From assembly GCF_002234675.1 (NCBI RefSeq), contig NC_019867.2, positions 18,384,184-18,448,183 on the forward strand: 64,000 nt of DNA, in the 5' to 3' direction. Shown piece by piece: positions 45,201-55,808 of this stretch. Source of the DNA: Oryzias latipes (lineage: Eukaryota; Chordata; Actinopteri; Beloniformes; Adrianichthyidae). The notes under the pieces are model-generated. The model was given only the letters and a program-made list of their open reading frames with translations, made no database searches and had not been told where the DNA came from. How positions within the stretch are numbered: the first letter of the stretch is position 1; every line of letters starts with the position of its first letter. A program made the position numbers and the translations under genes.

Positions 45201-48200
45201 AGTGTTCAGTGGTAATAAAACAGATTTATTCCAATTAATTGAGTAGTCTGATATAGAGGAGAATTCATTGATAATTGTTGCTGTTTCACTTACAGAACAT
45301 GAATTATTTAAAAACAGTAATATGTCATCTGCATAGAGACTAATTTTATGATGGCTGTGTTTGGTTTTAATTCCTTTAATGCTCTCATTCTGTCTTATTG
45401 CTGCAGCTAGAGGCTCAATAAATATAGCAAAAAGAGAGGGAGAGAGTGGGCAACCCTGTCTGTCAAACCCAAACTTATGGAGGGCAGCGATGAAGAACTT
45501 CCGATTTACTCTGTCAAAAGCTTTTTCAGCTTCCAGCGATAGTATGGTCATTTCCAGGTTTTTAATAGTGGTAAAGTCTATTATGTACAGAGCCCGTGTC
45601 CTGACATTAAGATATAAAAATATATCTTCTTCCCACGGATTAATATCTTGTTCCCACAGATTGTTATCTAAGTACGAAATACTATTCCGTTCCCACAAGA
45701 TATTATTCCGTTCCCACAAGATACTATTGCGTTCCCTCAAAATACTATTCCGTTCCCTCGAAATGATTAACTCTTGCGAACGCAATAATTATGTCGTTCG
45801 AACGCAATAATTAATCCGTTCGAACGCAATAATTATTCACGTCGTAATTCATACACGCAGATATGCTCTCTGTATGCCGGCAAAAATAGTATTTCGTGCG
45901 AACGAGATAATAATCTGTGGGAACAAGATATTAATCTGTGGGAACAAGATATATTTTTATATCTTAATGTCAGGACACGGGCTCAGTAATTATGTTAACA
46001 AGTCTGTGCACATTGTCATCTGAGTGTCTGCCTTTGAATAATCCAGTTTGATTGAGGTGAATTATGTGAGGAGTGATTTTTTTCTATTCTCTGTGCTAGT
46101 GCTTTGCAAATAATTTTTACATCTGCATTGATTAAAGAAATGGGGCGATAGCTTGATGGACTTGTGGGATCTTTGCCTGGTTTTAGAACAAGAATTATGT
46201 TTGCCGAGTTCATGTTAAGTGGTAGTGATTGGTTTTCCTTGATAAATGTGACCGTTTCATAAAACGTTGGTGCCAGTTGTTCCCAGAATTCTTTATACAT
46301 TTCAGTAGGAAAGCCATCAGGCCCTGGTGCTTTGCTGTTAGGCATTAGTAACAGAGCTTCATGAAGTTCAGCCAACGAGAGCGGTGAGTCTACGTCTGTG
46401 ATTTGATCCTCATTTAACCTGGGGAGGTTTACATTATTAATAAATGAGTTGAGGCTTAGCTCTTATTCGTTTGATATGTGATGTTTATAAGTTTTGATAA
46501 AAGTCTTTAAACGCGTTATTAATTTTGACTGGGTCGAGAGTGACATTTCCTGTTTGGTCCATAATAGATGTGATTTTTGATTTTTCTTTTTTAATTTTAA
46601 GCTGATTAGCTAAAAATCTGCCAGATCTATTTGAGTTTTCAAATCTTTAAAAAATCAAAGTCTTTGTATTTGAAATTGTGTTTGTTTATTTATGATGTCA
46701 TTTAACTGCAGCTTTAATGTTTTCAGATCTCCCAGAAGCAGCATAAGCAGCCTCCAGAGTATTGATTTTATTTTCTAATTCTAATAAATCTGCTTTCTCT
46801 TTGCGTTTTTTATGAGTTGAGTAAGAAATGATTTTCCCTCTCATCACTGCTTTTGCTGTTTCCAAAAGAAGACATGGTGAGATATCAGGAGTATTGTTGA
46901 ATTCTAAGAAGGTTGCCTACTATTTTTTAAAGAATTGAATAAATTCTTGGTCTTTTAGCAGAGATGTATTAAACCTCCAGGATGTACCTGAGGGTGTGGA
47001 TATTGGCCTAGGAATATTTACAGAAACTGGTGCATGATCACTGATAACGATTGGATGAATGTTGGAACTTTTTAATATCTTTTAAAAGAGATTTATTGAC
47101 TAATAAATAGTCTAAAGGAGAGTGTGAGTGGTGAACTGGAGAAAAAAAGGTGAACCCTTTAGTGTTTGGGTGACATGAGCGCCAAGCGTCGCAGAGACCC
47201 AGATCATTCATGTACTGTTTTTAGAATACTTGCAGACCGCCATGTGCATTGATGTGCTGCTGTGCTGAGTCTGTCAAGTTCAGGATCCAGATTTTTTTTA
47301 TATCATGTCTCTCACAATGGACATGTACCAAGATGAAAATGTCATGTCATGCCTGATTTTGTTTTGTTCCTGAAGAATAAACCTTTAAACCTGCGCTCGG
47401 CTTCAGACTCTGCTTTAGGGTCCTATCCCTCACCCTAACACCCCTTCGCAATTTCTAGGTGGGAGAAATTGCAAAATCACAGGGTGTTCACATACTTTTT
47501 TACATCACTGTATAAACAGTGTATAATTCTAGTAAATAAACCATATTTTCATTCTTCTTTACAAGCATGCTATTTATGAAAGACAATAATCTCTCTAAAT
47601 AATCTTTGTCATTTTTATTTTTTGTAGATGCAAGATGAAAAGGCGGTCAAAAATGCCACTGAATGGGCTTTTCATGAGTACTATGCCAACTACAGCTCCT
47701 TCTACAATACAACACTTGTGCCTCCTCTAAATATCCCTCCAGCTGATGTTGTGCGAGGACCCTGCTGGGAGACAGCAGTTGGAATAGTCTGTGGCAAGAT
47801 CATGAATCAAAGAATTGTTCTGAAAAAATAATTACTTTTAATCTGATTTGCCAAAGAAAGAGGTTCTAATTCTGACTTTTTGTTTTGTTTTTGTGTGCTT
47901 TTCACCCTTGTCCTTCAGGAATTTGTAAAGCTGACGGTGTCAGATGTGCAGGTTACCTTTTTGACTATTTTGGTTGGGGACTTTGCACGAGCTTTAATTG
48001 TCCGTTTCCTGAACTACTGCTGGTGTTGGGACCTGGAAGCTGGATTTGTGAGTAAAAAAGACTTAATGTAGTGTGTGTGCGCCGTGTTTTTCCATGAGTC
48101 CATCATGCATGTTCATTTATTTATTTTTGTGTAAAAAGAAAAGTGTGAAATTTTATTATATATTCAGTCCCCACTTATGCTTTCTGTATGTATGGTTTCT

Positions 48201-51200
48201 GTAACCACGTTGAAAACGTAAACTTCACCTGGTTATGTCAGTGTGGTAAACATTATTATAGAACTGTTTTCCATTATGCAACTTACCTATCAGGCACCAT
48301 GTAGGAACAGCATATCATGATCCAGATCAACCTGATATCAAACCCTGAGGGAAACCATAGAAGGAGACGAGAACTTTAATTACAGGAGCACAAAAAGTAC
48401 AAGGTGTATTGATTGCTGCTTGATAATACAATGGAACATGTTAATAATACTGTTGTGTTAATTTTAGCCATCCTATGCAGAGTTTGACATCAGTGGAAAT
48501 GTGCTTGGACTTGTCTTCAATCAAGGAATGATATGGTGAATTCTCCTGAACATTTTTTCCCCTGAATGTCAATTTTTAATAAGTAGGTTTTGTGTTCGTA
48601 TTTAAATTAACATAAAGAATAAGTAGTGAATTAAAAGCATTTGAGATTATCTGATGATAAAGACATGTTTTCCACTTCCTTTGTCATCTTTAGGATGGGG
48701 GTGTTTTATGCTCCAGGCCTCATGGGTGTGAATGTGCTACGCCTCCTGACATCTATGTATTTTCAGTGCTGGGCAGTGATGTCCTCTAACGTTCCTCACG
48801 AGCGAGTTTTTAAGGCCTCGCGCTCCAACAACTTCTACATGGCGTTGTTGCTGTTGGTGCTGTTCCTCAGTTTGCTTCCCGTTATCTACTCAATTATGAC
48901 TCTGCCTCCATCATTTGATTGTGGGCCATTCAGGTCAGTAGATCAGAGTTGGAACACACAAAAAACCCACACAAATGCAAAACAATCTTGTGGATTTAAA
49001 ACTGTCGAGACTCTTCTGACAATAATTTGCAATTTAGAATAGCTTTTAACAAATTTTGAATACAGGCCATGTTATGTACTAAGCTGAGTCACATCGGGTC
49101 GGGTAACATCCAGGTTTAATGAGGCGTAGAGGAACCAAGATATCCTGATAAGAAGTTAGATAACAGAACAAGGCACACCTGTCACTCATATAGTGACATC
49201 AAAACCGAAAAGTTTTGTGTTCTAAATTTAGGAAGTGACAACTGCAATTACAACACAAATGTGTGTGCAAAGGTGGAGCCAAGATTACAAATCAGGAGGA
49301 GAAATCACCCTAATCCCTAAAATTTAAGATTGAGTTCCAAGCCCCAATGAGACTTACACTTTGCACTGCAAACTTAGAAAAGAAGACAGATAGCAAAGTG
49401 GACATTCTACCTAGATTATTTTAAGTATTTTTTAAAGTTTAATGTTTCTGTTCACCTTTTGGCATATCCCTTCAGGAGTCACCACAGCGAATCAGCTTTC
49501 ACTGATTCACAAGATGTCCTTCCTGTCACAACCTTGTATTTTATCCGGGCTGGGGACCAGCACAGGGAGACCCAGACTTGGGCCCCCTTGTGCCAACATG
49601 GTTAGACAGGAGCACGAAGAGTTTTCCCCAAGGACCTACACTAGATGAAGCTCATCGTGCCTTCTGGGAATCGAACCCTGTGTTTTTGAGAGTTCAAAAG
49701 ACTTGTGAAAGTTTATGATAATCAATTTTAGATACATGTAACTCAAAATAGCTATCACTAAGAATATAGCGATCCGATAGAGTTCCAACAGTAACCTTTA
49801 AAGCTTGAAGTAAACAACAAACAAATAAATTAGGTAATAAATAAATAATTTTTGTATTATTCTAAAACTGTTTTTTTACTCTTTCATCTTAAGACACATT
49901 TTACAACCTACACTATATTACCAAAAATACTCGCTCACTTGCCTTGACTCACAAATAAACTGAAATGATATCCCATTCCTAGCCTATGGAGTTCAATAGG
50001 ATGGCAATCCACCATTTGCAGCTATTACAGCTTCAACTCTTCTGGGAAGGCTGTCCACAAGGTTCAGGAGTGTTTATATTATTTTCTGACCATTCTTCCA
50101 AAAGCGCATTGGTGAGGTCACCCACTGATGTTGGTGGAGAAGGCCTGGTTCTCAGTCTCTGCTCTAATTAATCCCAAAGGTATTCTATTGGGTTCAGGTC
50201 AGGACTTTGTGCAGGCCAGTCAAGTTCATCCACACCAGACTGTCATGTCTTTATGGACCTTGCTTTGTGCACTACTGGCTCCAAACTGTTCCTGCAAAGT
50301 TGGGAGCATGGACTTGTCCAAAACGTTTTGGTATCCTGAAGCATCCAGAGTTCCTTTCACTGGACTAAGGGGCCAAAGTCCTGAAAATCACCACACAACA
50401 TAATTCCTCCTACATCAAATTTTAAACAGTCCTACAACAAATATACCATTCTTCTGGCAACCTCCAAACCCAGACTCGTCCATCAGATTGTCAGATTGAA
50501 AAGTGGGATTCATCACTCCAGAGAACACGACTCAATGCTCTCGAGTCCAGTGCCGTTGTGCTTTACACCACTGCATTCAACGCTTTGAATTGAACCTGGT
50601 TATATGTAGCTTGGGTGCAGCTACTTGGCCATAGAAACCCATTCCGTGAAGCTCTCTGCGTACTCTACTTGGGCTAATCTGAAGGTCACATGAAGTTTGG
50701 AGCTCCATAGCAACTGACTGTGCAGAAAGTTGGCGACCTCCCTCTCCGTCAGTTTACGTGACCAACCACTTTGTGGTCGAGTTGCTGTTGTTCCCAAACT
50801 CTTCCATTTTGTTAAGATAGAGCTGACAGTTGACTGTGGAATATTTAGGAGCGAGGAAACTTCACGACTAGATTTGTTGCACAGGTGGAATCCTATGACA
50901 GTTCAACGCTGTAATATACTGAGCTCACATCGTTTGTGAAAACAAGTGATCAGGACACTTGATTCTGATCATTTGGATGGGTGAGCGAATACTTTTGGCA
51001 ACATAGTGTATCTGTACTTTGTTTGAGACTTTTTTTTTCTTACAGTATGACAATAACCCTTTTTTGTCACCAGTGGACAGGACAGGATGTTTGATGTGGT
51101 TTTGGAAACTATAAACCAGGATCTACCTGCTTTCATAGGGAACATTTTAACCTATGCAAGCAACCCTGGACTTATTATGCCAGCGATCCTCTTAATGGTG

Positions 51201-52641
51201 TAAGTACCATTTCAAATAAAAGGTTAAGTGTTTGCATATGTTTAATAGGTATGGGATACCGGCCGACAAAGTTTGCATTATCAGAGATAAACGCATGCAG
51301 GGGAAGCCTGAACTGTTTGATGCGAAGTGCGTTTGTTTCTGACAATGCACACTTTGAAAGTCATCATCCCGCTTATACCATGGTCACTTAAATTTGTTTT
51401 CTTTTTTTTTTTAACTTGTCCTGTCCAACAACTAGGCAGGCAGATGAGAGCTGAGGGCCTCTTGTGTTGGACATAATTAAATTTGTTTTCTAACACTTTA
51501 TTCTTGTTTTTTTCTGGTTTGTATCGCTTTTTTCACAAAAAGCAGACTATTTGTTACTTAGTCAGGGTAACATGACAACGCGCCGCTTAGCCGACTGACA
51601 CAGCACCGACTTCAACTGCAGCGGCTAATGAAAGGGATATAAATGCTGATCGTCACGATGGGTTAAATAAAGCATCATTTCACGGAGAAAGTTAAACCTC
51701 ATACCGCTTGTTTTTTTCCAGATGATGAAGTAAAAATTGTTTTAAAGAAACCAGCTCAGTGATTTAGAGCATTTATGCTCTGTGATCGTAACTTCTTTTT
51801 AAGGTGTGCAATATAACTGTGGATAATCACTTTTTAATCCGCATCCAGCAGCCAATCAGAATTGAGTATTCACTCGTACCATGGCATAAGTCTTTCTTAT
51901 TGTTTCTGGCAACTGTATTAAAACACTGAATTTATTCATGGGTTTCTAAACTAGGCATAACACAGTTTATGCTTTTTCTACAGTTTGGCCATCTACTACC
52001 TAAACACTGTGTCGAAGGGATACCAGCAAGCAAACACTGATCTGAAAAAAAAGATGCAAATGGCTAGTTTGAGTTTTCTAGTTTGCCTTCTTTACATTTT
52101 ATATATTGCCTTATTTGGTAAACACACGATTTTGGGGTAAACTAGTTTATTCTTTCAGGCTCGAGATGAAGAGAAAAACCGCAGAAACAACAAAGACAGC
52201 ACCAATCAAATGATGAAAGACTTGGAAGACCTGCTACCAGATAAATCTCTCATTAAACCTCGAGTTGAAGATAAACCTCCTTCTGGTAAATTCACACTGC
52301 TGTGATAGTTAACGTAACATTAAAATTCTTCTAATGAAATTTTTTGAATAGTATTCTGTTATGTCTGCATATTATCACCAGATTTCTGTTTAAATCTGCA
52401 TTGTTTTTTGCCTGTCATCTTAGATGCCATACCTGAAAAGGGCAGCAAGTCAACCAAAATGAAACCAGGAACAGCAGGTGTGAATCTGCACAAGGAGGTG
52501 TCCCTGGCTTCACCAAACCCCAGAGGGCCAGTGAGTCGGGGTCCTGGCCCTAGAGGGGCCCCCCCTAGGAATGCCATGGGCCCTGGGCCTGGCCCTGGGC
52601 CTGGTAGAGGTAGAGGTCGAGGAGCCCCCCCAAGAAGATAA
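33285..52641 (+). CDS. tmc2a: Transmembrane channel-like protein 2 (hair-cell mechanotransduction channel subunit)
   Basis: Twenty coding exons join in phase to 948 codons plus TAA, starting [16 protein letters not shown]. Residues about 25-215 are strongly charged, with an acidic run ([16 protein letters not shown]) and Arg/Lys-rich blocks. TMC blocks follow: [102 protein letters not shown] and [17 protein letters not shown] identify TMC2. Asp629, Thr633 and Asp670 match mouse TMC1 D528, T532 and D569, but the Beethoven-site Met is Phe561 (ALFDEVN). The C-terminus is Gly/Pro/Arg-rich. TMC2 overlaps functionally with TMC1 in hair cells. The suffix a is inferred from linkage to tmc1 and is less certain than the TMC2 call. 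Confidence 0.93.
34870..35460. repeat. Teleost interspersed repeats in tmc2a intron 3
   Basis: Two adjacent blocks of common fish repeat text: TATAGCGATTTTCCACCTAC with GCGCTTTACAGTCAC and an ending near GGGAATTGAACCTGC (34870-35125), then ACAGGTCGCCAGTCACAT with CAATTTAGAGTTGCCAATTA and a GGACTTGAACAGGGGGACTT end (35140-35460). The frames open here are not genes. Confidence 0.6.
35661..36062 (-). mobile_element. MITE-like element (TATTCAGACTGG family), copy in tmc2a intron 3
   Basis: It starts GGGTGTATTCAGAATGG and ends CCAGTCTGAAAAACCC, an imperfect terminal inverted repeat. The interior (as reverse complement: GGTTCCTGGTCCC, TGTATTCAGACTGAAAATTTG) matches the element at 58709-59627. It is a useful comparison for that element because it lacks the captured exon piece. 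Confidence 0.6.
36959..37262. repeat. Dispersed 300-bp MITE-like repeat, copy in tmc2a intron 4
   Basis: It begins AAAGTCCCACTCCAATCATC and continues through CTCACAATGATTTGAATAAA to AACACCATTTTCATTGAAAT, matching 6795-7083 along its length. Confidence 0.65.
40880..41706 (-). pseudogene. Tc1-like transposase, decayed
   Basis: Minus-strand fragments in shifting frames: [20 protein letters not shown] (41706 downward), then [20 protein letters not shown] and [11 protein letters not shown], then [17 protein letters not shown]. The order fits a Tc1 transposase, but frame changes and stops break it. The C-terminal DDE part is poorly kept. Confidence 0.85.
43868..44749 (-). pseudogene. L1 ORF2 C-terminal domain
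   Basis: The longest intact piece of the L1, 293 aa. It has the late ORF2 region with a Cys-rich motif ([20 protein letters not shown]) typical of fish L1 and Tx1-like elements. Its frame is separate from the reverse transcriptase piece, with decay between 44750 and 45024. Confidence 0.85.
45024..46375 (-). pseudogene. L1 ORF2 reverse transcriptase, interrupted
   Basis: Fingers: [18 protein letters not shown] and [15 protein letters not shown] (46375-46016). Palm: [14 protein letters not shown] and the catalytic [12 protein letters not shown] (45540-45024). The two parts are separated by a 401-bp MITE (45587-45987), and the conserved central strand between [14 protein letters not shown] and FGF appears shortened. 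It cannot encode an active enzyme. Confidence 0.88.
45587..45987. mobile_element. hAT-like MITE inserted in the L1 reverse transcriptase
   Basis: The ends ACAGAGCCCGTGTCCTGAC and GTCAGGACACGGGCTCAGT are inverted repeats that extend about 80 bp inward with few mismatches. It is flanked by TATTATGT (45579-45586) and AATTATGT (45988-45995), an 8-bp target duplication with one change. An 8-bp duplication fits hAT. The interior repeats the unit ATTCCGTTCCCACAAGAT several times with variation. There is no coding capacity. Confidence 0.85.
49470..49690. repeat. SINE/DNA-repeat-like segment in tmc2a intron 16
   Basis: It has the familiar fish repeat layout with GGGAATCGAACCC near the right end (a box-B-like sequence in reverse), which suggests a tRNA-derived SINE or a non-autonomous element. 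No full tRNA fold was found. Confidence 0.4.
49911..51008 (-). mobile_element. Decayed Tc1/mariner-like transposon in tmc2a intron 16
   Basis: The left end CACTATATTACCAAAAATAC and the right end GCGAATACTTTTGGCAACAT, finishing AGTG, are inverted repeats flanked by TA (49909-49910, 51009-51010). The minus strand shows transposase remains such as [11 protein letters not shown] and an LEEWSEN-like end, broken by stops. At 1.1 kb it is shorter than a full Tc1, so internal deletion is likely. Confidence 0.85.
51402..51476 (-). mobile_element. Ultra-short 5'-truncated L1 insertion (75 bp) in tmc2a intron 17
   Basis: Read on the minus strand it is only the last part of the L1 3' UTR (CACAAGAGGCCCTCAGCTCT to GTTGGACAGGACAAGTT) plus an A tail. 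A perfect 14-bp target duplication TTAAATTTGTTTTC flanks it at 51388-51401 and 51477-51490. The same terminal sequence ends the long L1 at about 41950-42020. Confidence 0.9.
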
Positions 52642-53329
52642 TAAATTCAAGCAGCGTTTTAATCCGAATGACAGGTGTCTGTTATTGTGACTGTCCCAGT
52701 CACAGCCATAGAAGGTTGGATGTCAGTGGAAGAATTCCGACATTAGATTATTTAAAAATGTAGATGAACAAGAAATTTGAAGAATACATTTTAGGATTTT
52801 TGTTTATTAGGTAAACTATACCAATCTTGCTACCATGTTACAGATATTTGGTCATTAAAAATGAAGATCAGGTTTTTTTGTCTCTTGGAATGACTTTGAG
52901 CACTCACTTGTCCAAGTACTTCCCTGAAAACTCATCATTACAATTTGTTACTTACCACCAATGGAAGGTGGGAAGTGGGTTTTGCACAACTCTGCAAAGT
53001 ACAGGAGACATTTCTGGAAAAAGATGAAAACCTCTACAACTGCTTGAAAAGAGTGAAACTAATACTTATCTCATGGCCCCACACCGATGTAGGGGAAGGG
53101 CCATACTTATTTTTTTGTAGAAGAGAGCAAAAGTTAATGGAGAGGACTATAAAACCTTCAAAAAGAAGTGCTGCAGAGGATCAAAACTACAAACAAAGAG
53201 GTTGAAGAAGTTTACCTCTCAGCAAGAAGGCCCTGGTTCAAATTCCAGCTGGTTCCTTTCAGTGTGGAGTTCTAATCTCCAGGAGTACTGTGGCCCTAAA
53301 AGGAATTCAGTGAGTTAAGAGGATGGATT

Positions 53330-54030
53330 CATGGTGGACAATAAGTATTTGGTCACCTACAAACAAACAAGATTTCTGTCTCTAACAGACCTGTAACTTC
53401 TTCTGTAAGAGGATTATCTTCCCTCCGGTCCTTATCGGTATTAATGGCACCTATTTGAACTTGTTATCTACCGGTACACAAAAGACACCTGTCCACAACC
53501 TCAAACAGTCACACTCCCAACTCCACTATTGCCAAGACCAAGGAGCTGTCTAAGGACACCAGAAACCAAATTGTTGACCTGCACCAGGCTGGGAAGAGTG
53601 AATCTGCATTTGTTAATCAGCTTGGTGTGAAAAAATCAACTGTGGGATAAATTATTAGGTAATGGAAGACATACAAGACTTCTGATAATCTCCCTCCATC
53701 TGGGGCTCCCCGCAAGATCTCACCCTGTGGGGTCAAAATAATCACAAGGACGGTGGGCAAAACTCTCAGAACCACACGGTCCCTGCAGAGAGCTGGGACC
53801 AAAGTAACAAAGGCTACCATCAGTAACACACTTCGCCGCCAGGGACTCAAATCCTGCAGTGCCAGAGGTCTCCTCCTGCTGAAGCCAGTAAATGTGCAGG
53901 TCAGTCTAAAGTTTGCTAGACAGCATTTGGATGATCCAGAAGTGGATTGAGAGAATTTCCTACATTCAGATGAAACCAAAATAGAACTTTTTGGTAAGAT
54001 CTCTACTCATCATGTTTGGAGGAGAAAGTC
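53330..54030 (+). mobile_element. Tc1-like transposon remnant between tmc2a and cyp1d1
   Basis: It starts with ATAAGTATTTGGTCACCTAC, the inner motif of the Tc1 family also represented by the outer remnant at 31072-32883. Transposase traces follow in broken frames: [40 protein letters not shown] and a late SDETKIELFG-like piece near 53970. The right half of the element is missing. Confidence 0.8.
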
Positions 54031-54049
54031 CTCGGAGTGGAACAACTGA

Positions 54050-54350
54050 ACCAAAACGGCCACCATAGCCGACATAAACAGAGTAGGAATGAGGCAACAG
54101 ATGAACCGCAGACAAATGTAAAGCAACGATTGCTGTGTCATAAAGCAGAAAAAAAAAGTCAAACTGTTTATTTGTTGGAATCGCTTAAGCCACGTGGTTA
54201 TGTTTATAAGCTTTGGTTCATAGGCCCTAGAGGGGCCTTCATAACAGAATGGTCTGCTTGATGCCAGTCTGAATGCAGCCCAACCTCAAGGTTCGGGATC
54301 CGGAAACCAAAGGATTTTTCCAGCCTGAATACACCACACGACTCACAGCT
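54050..54350 (-). repeat. MITE-like repeat of the TATTCAGACTGG family
   Basis: The reverse complement reads GGTGTATTCAGGCTGG, then ACTGGCATCAAGCAGACCAT, then CCACGTGGCTTAAGCG, in the same order as 58705-58860. It ends near the sequence that corresponds to about 59340. Confidence 0.6.
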
Positions 54351-55239
54351 GCAACACACTGATCTGTAAGAACACAATAATGCAAAAAGTTGCAAATATT
54401 TCAATATCTGCAGGACTTTCCATGCATGACATTTTTGGAAGAAAAAAACGTAAAAATTATTTTATGGTTTATCACTAGTTTTAATCTTTACTTTTCTGTT
54501 GTACATTGAAAAAACATTTGTGATTTTAAAATAAAGTTAGTTTCCTAAAAATGTTGAAGTTGTAAATAAATAACCATGACAAGAAATAAACATCATAGCT
54601 CTGATGAAAAGTTGATGCTTTAAAGAAAGGTTCAGTGTCAGGAGCTGGTGGTGTGGGACCCAAAAACGCAGGAGACCAGTTATTGTGGGAGAAACTTAGA
54701 CATCTAATAAATAAACTTGAACGGGACAAAACCATGGTGAACCAGACAGATGAAATAGTAGAGCAGGCACACTTAAAGAGAGCTCAAACAAATTAACCTA
54801 AAGTGCTGGCAGCTGTGTTCCTCTCATGAAGAACCACAGGAGAGGGGGCGGAACTTTCCAGAACTGCACAGAAGAACAGGGTAAAAATAAAACCGAACTG
54901 CAGATGTGATCTTCAGAGATCAGAGGTGACTTTTATTTTATTTTTAAAACAATTACATTTCTGTAACATTATAAAACCTGACTTTCAGTTTTTATCAGTG
55001 TTTTGTTTTCACATGAGAATAATCATCAACTCAAACTTTATAAATCAAGGGGATAACTGTTTTTCTTTCAAAAACATAACTGAAATTATTTTTTCAGAGA
55101 AATGTTTGGCTAGTAGAAATCTAATTTGGCTGGTAGATCTGGGATGTTTAGGATGTGCGTTGATGGAAGAGGGTGTGATAAACAAGAAAAGGAGTCTAGA
55201 GTTTAGGTCTGTGGTCATGTGGATCATTCCTATAGGCTG

Positions 55240-55441
55240 GAATGTCCGTGAATGCAGCCTTTTCTTCTTGTGCGGCTCAGAGTGGCCAGCAACGTAGAGT
55301 CTGCAGAGACGCACAGCAGCTCAGGAGAAGGACGTCCTCTCTGCTCACATTTGAACCTCCTTGAAAACTTTACTGAGAACTTGCCTCTTTTTTTAGTTTT
55401 TCCTAGGGTCCTTGTTTTTATTTTTGTCCGTAGGACATAAC
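55240..55441 (+). promoter_or_regulatory. Possible non-coding first exon and promoter of cyp1d1
   Basis: A donor-like ACATAACG|GTGAGT at 55441/55442 and an acceptor at 55796-55797 just before the start codon could bound a 5' intron. I found no GCGTG/CACGC core (dioxin-response element) in the roughly 1 kb before the ATG. The exon's start is a guess. Confidence 0.35.
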
Positions 55442-55808
55442 GGTGAGTTTGTTTGTTATTCATGATCAAGTGTGTTGAAACTGTCGTTGCCTGGCCATCT
55501 GATCTCACAAGGATACAATTTTTTTTATGACTGCTTATATATATTTAATTAAGTTTATTAATATTTAAGTGTAGGAGCAGAGAATCGTGGTGTGTTGAAT
55601 TTGTTCTATTAAAACAAAAACGTGGCATTGTCTGAAGTTCCCTCCTTCTTCCACTGTTGGTTTCCCCTTAATTTTCTGTTTTCCCCGTGTTCCTTGCTTC
55701 CTTCCTTTCTGCCTTGTGACCAAGTCTTGGATGGCTCATTTCACCGACAGACTTCACAGACAGGCAAACTTTAACCTTCTCCCTTTTTCTTGGACAGGAG
55801 TTGCCACC

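Larger units (their letters stand above)
41941..47286 (-). mobile_element. 5'-truncated L1-type LINE (about 5.3 kb) in tmc2a intron 12
   Basis: Read on the minus strand: endonuclease C-terminal half ([17 protein letters not shown], then [10 protein letters not shown] near 47050), reverse transcriptase (46375 to 45024), C-terminal Cys-rich domain (44749-43868), a long G-rich 3' UTR (about 43860-42100) and a short A tail. The 12-bp motif CCAGATTTTTTT flanks it at 41936-41947 and 47287-47298, a target duplication partly merged with the tail. Frameshifts, an internal MITE and the missing 5' end show it is dead. Confidence 0.85.
40658..47510 (-). mobile_element. Tc1-like transposon in tmc2a intron 12, split by an L1 insertion
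   Basis: The left end CAGTGAGGCAGATAAGTATT follows TA at 40656-40657. The right end ACTTTTTTACATCACTG precedes TA at 47511-47512. Left inverted-repeat text (GATTTTGCAAGTTCTCCCAC) is matched by the right end (GTGGGAGAAATTGCAAAATC). Sequence on both sides of the L1 (CCAGATTTTTTT at about 41936 and CTCTCACAATGGACATG at about 47310) reconstructs the inner part of the right inverted repeat. A further insert of about 100 bp of unclear nature lies near 47345-47445. Confidence 0.82.
33285..52641 (+). other. tmc2a: Exon map of tmc2a
   Basis: Coding exons: 33285-33330, 33437-33478, 33571-33979, 36439-36597, 37354-37444, 37551-37632, 37721-37827, 37918-38016, 38210-38352, 38427-38574, 39361-39555, 40155-40334, 47628-47786, 47919-48047, 48468-48535, 48694-48933, 51074-51199, 51984-52062, 52159-52285, 52424-52641. 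The total is 2847 nt, divisible by three. From exon 5 on, most exon lengths equal those of tmc1. Intron 18 has a GC donor (GCTAGT at 52063); the rest are GT. Intron 12 is 7.3 kb because of nested transposons. Confidence 0.85.

Noticed and set aside
45361..45810. 149-aa plus-strand frame
   Set aside because: Antisense to the L1 reverse transcriptase and the hAT-like MITE.
45600..45980. Short regularly spaced repeats resembling a CRISPR array
   Set aside because: The units vary, have no constant spacers and lie within the inverted repeats of a eukaryotic MITE.
49660..49690. Possible tRNA gene (GGGAATCGAACCC, box-B-like in reverse)
   Set aside because: No box A at the right distance and no cloverleaf could be drawn. 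It fits a SINE or repeat remnant better.
52359..52577. Minus-strand frame opposite the tmc2a last exon
   Set aside because: Shadow of the Gly/Pro-rich C-terminal exon of tmc2a.
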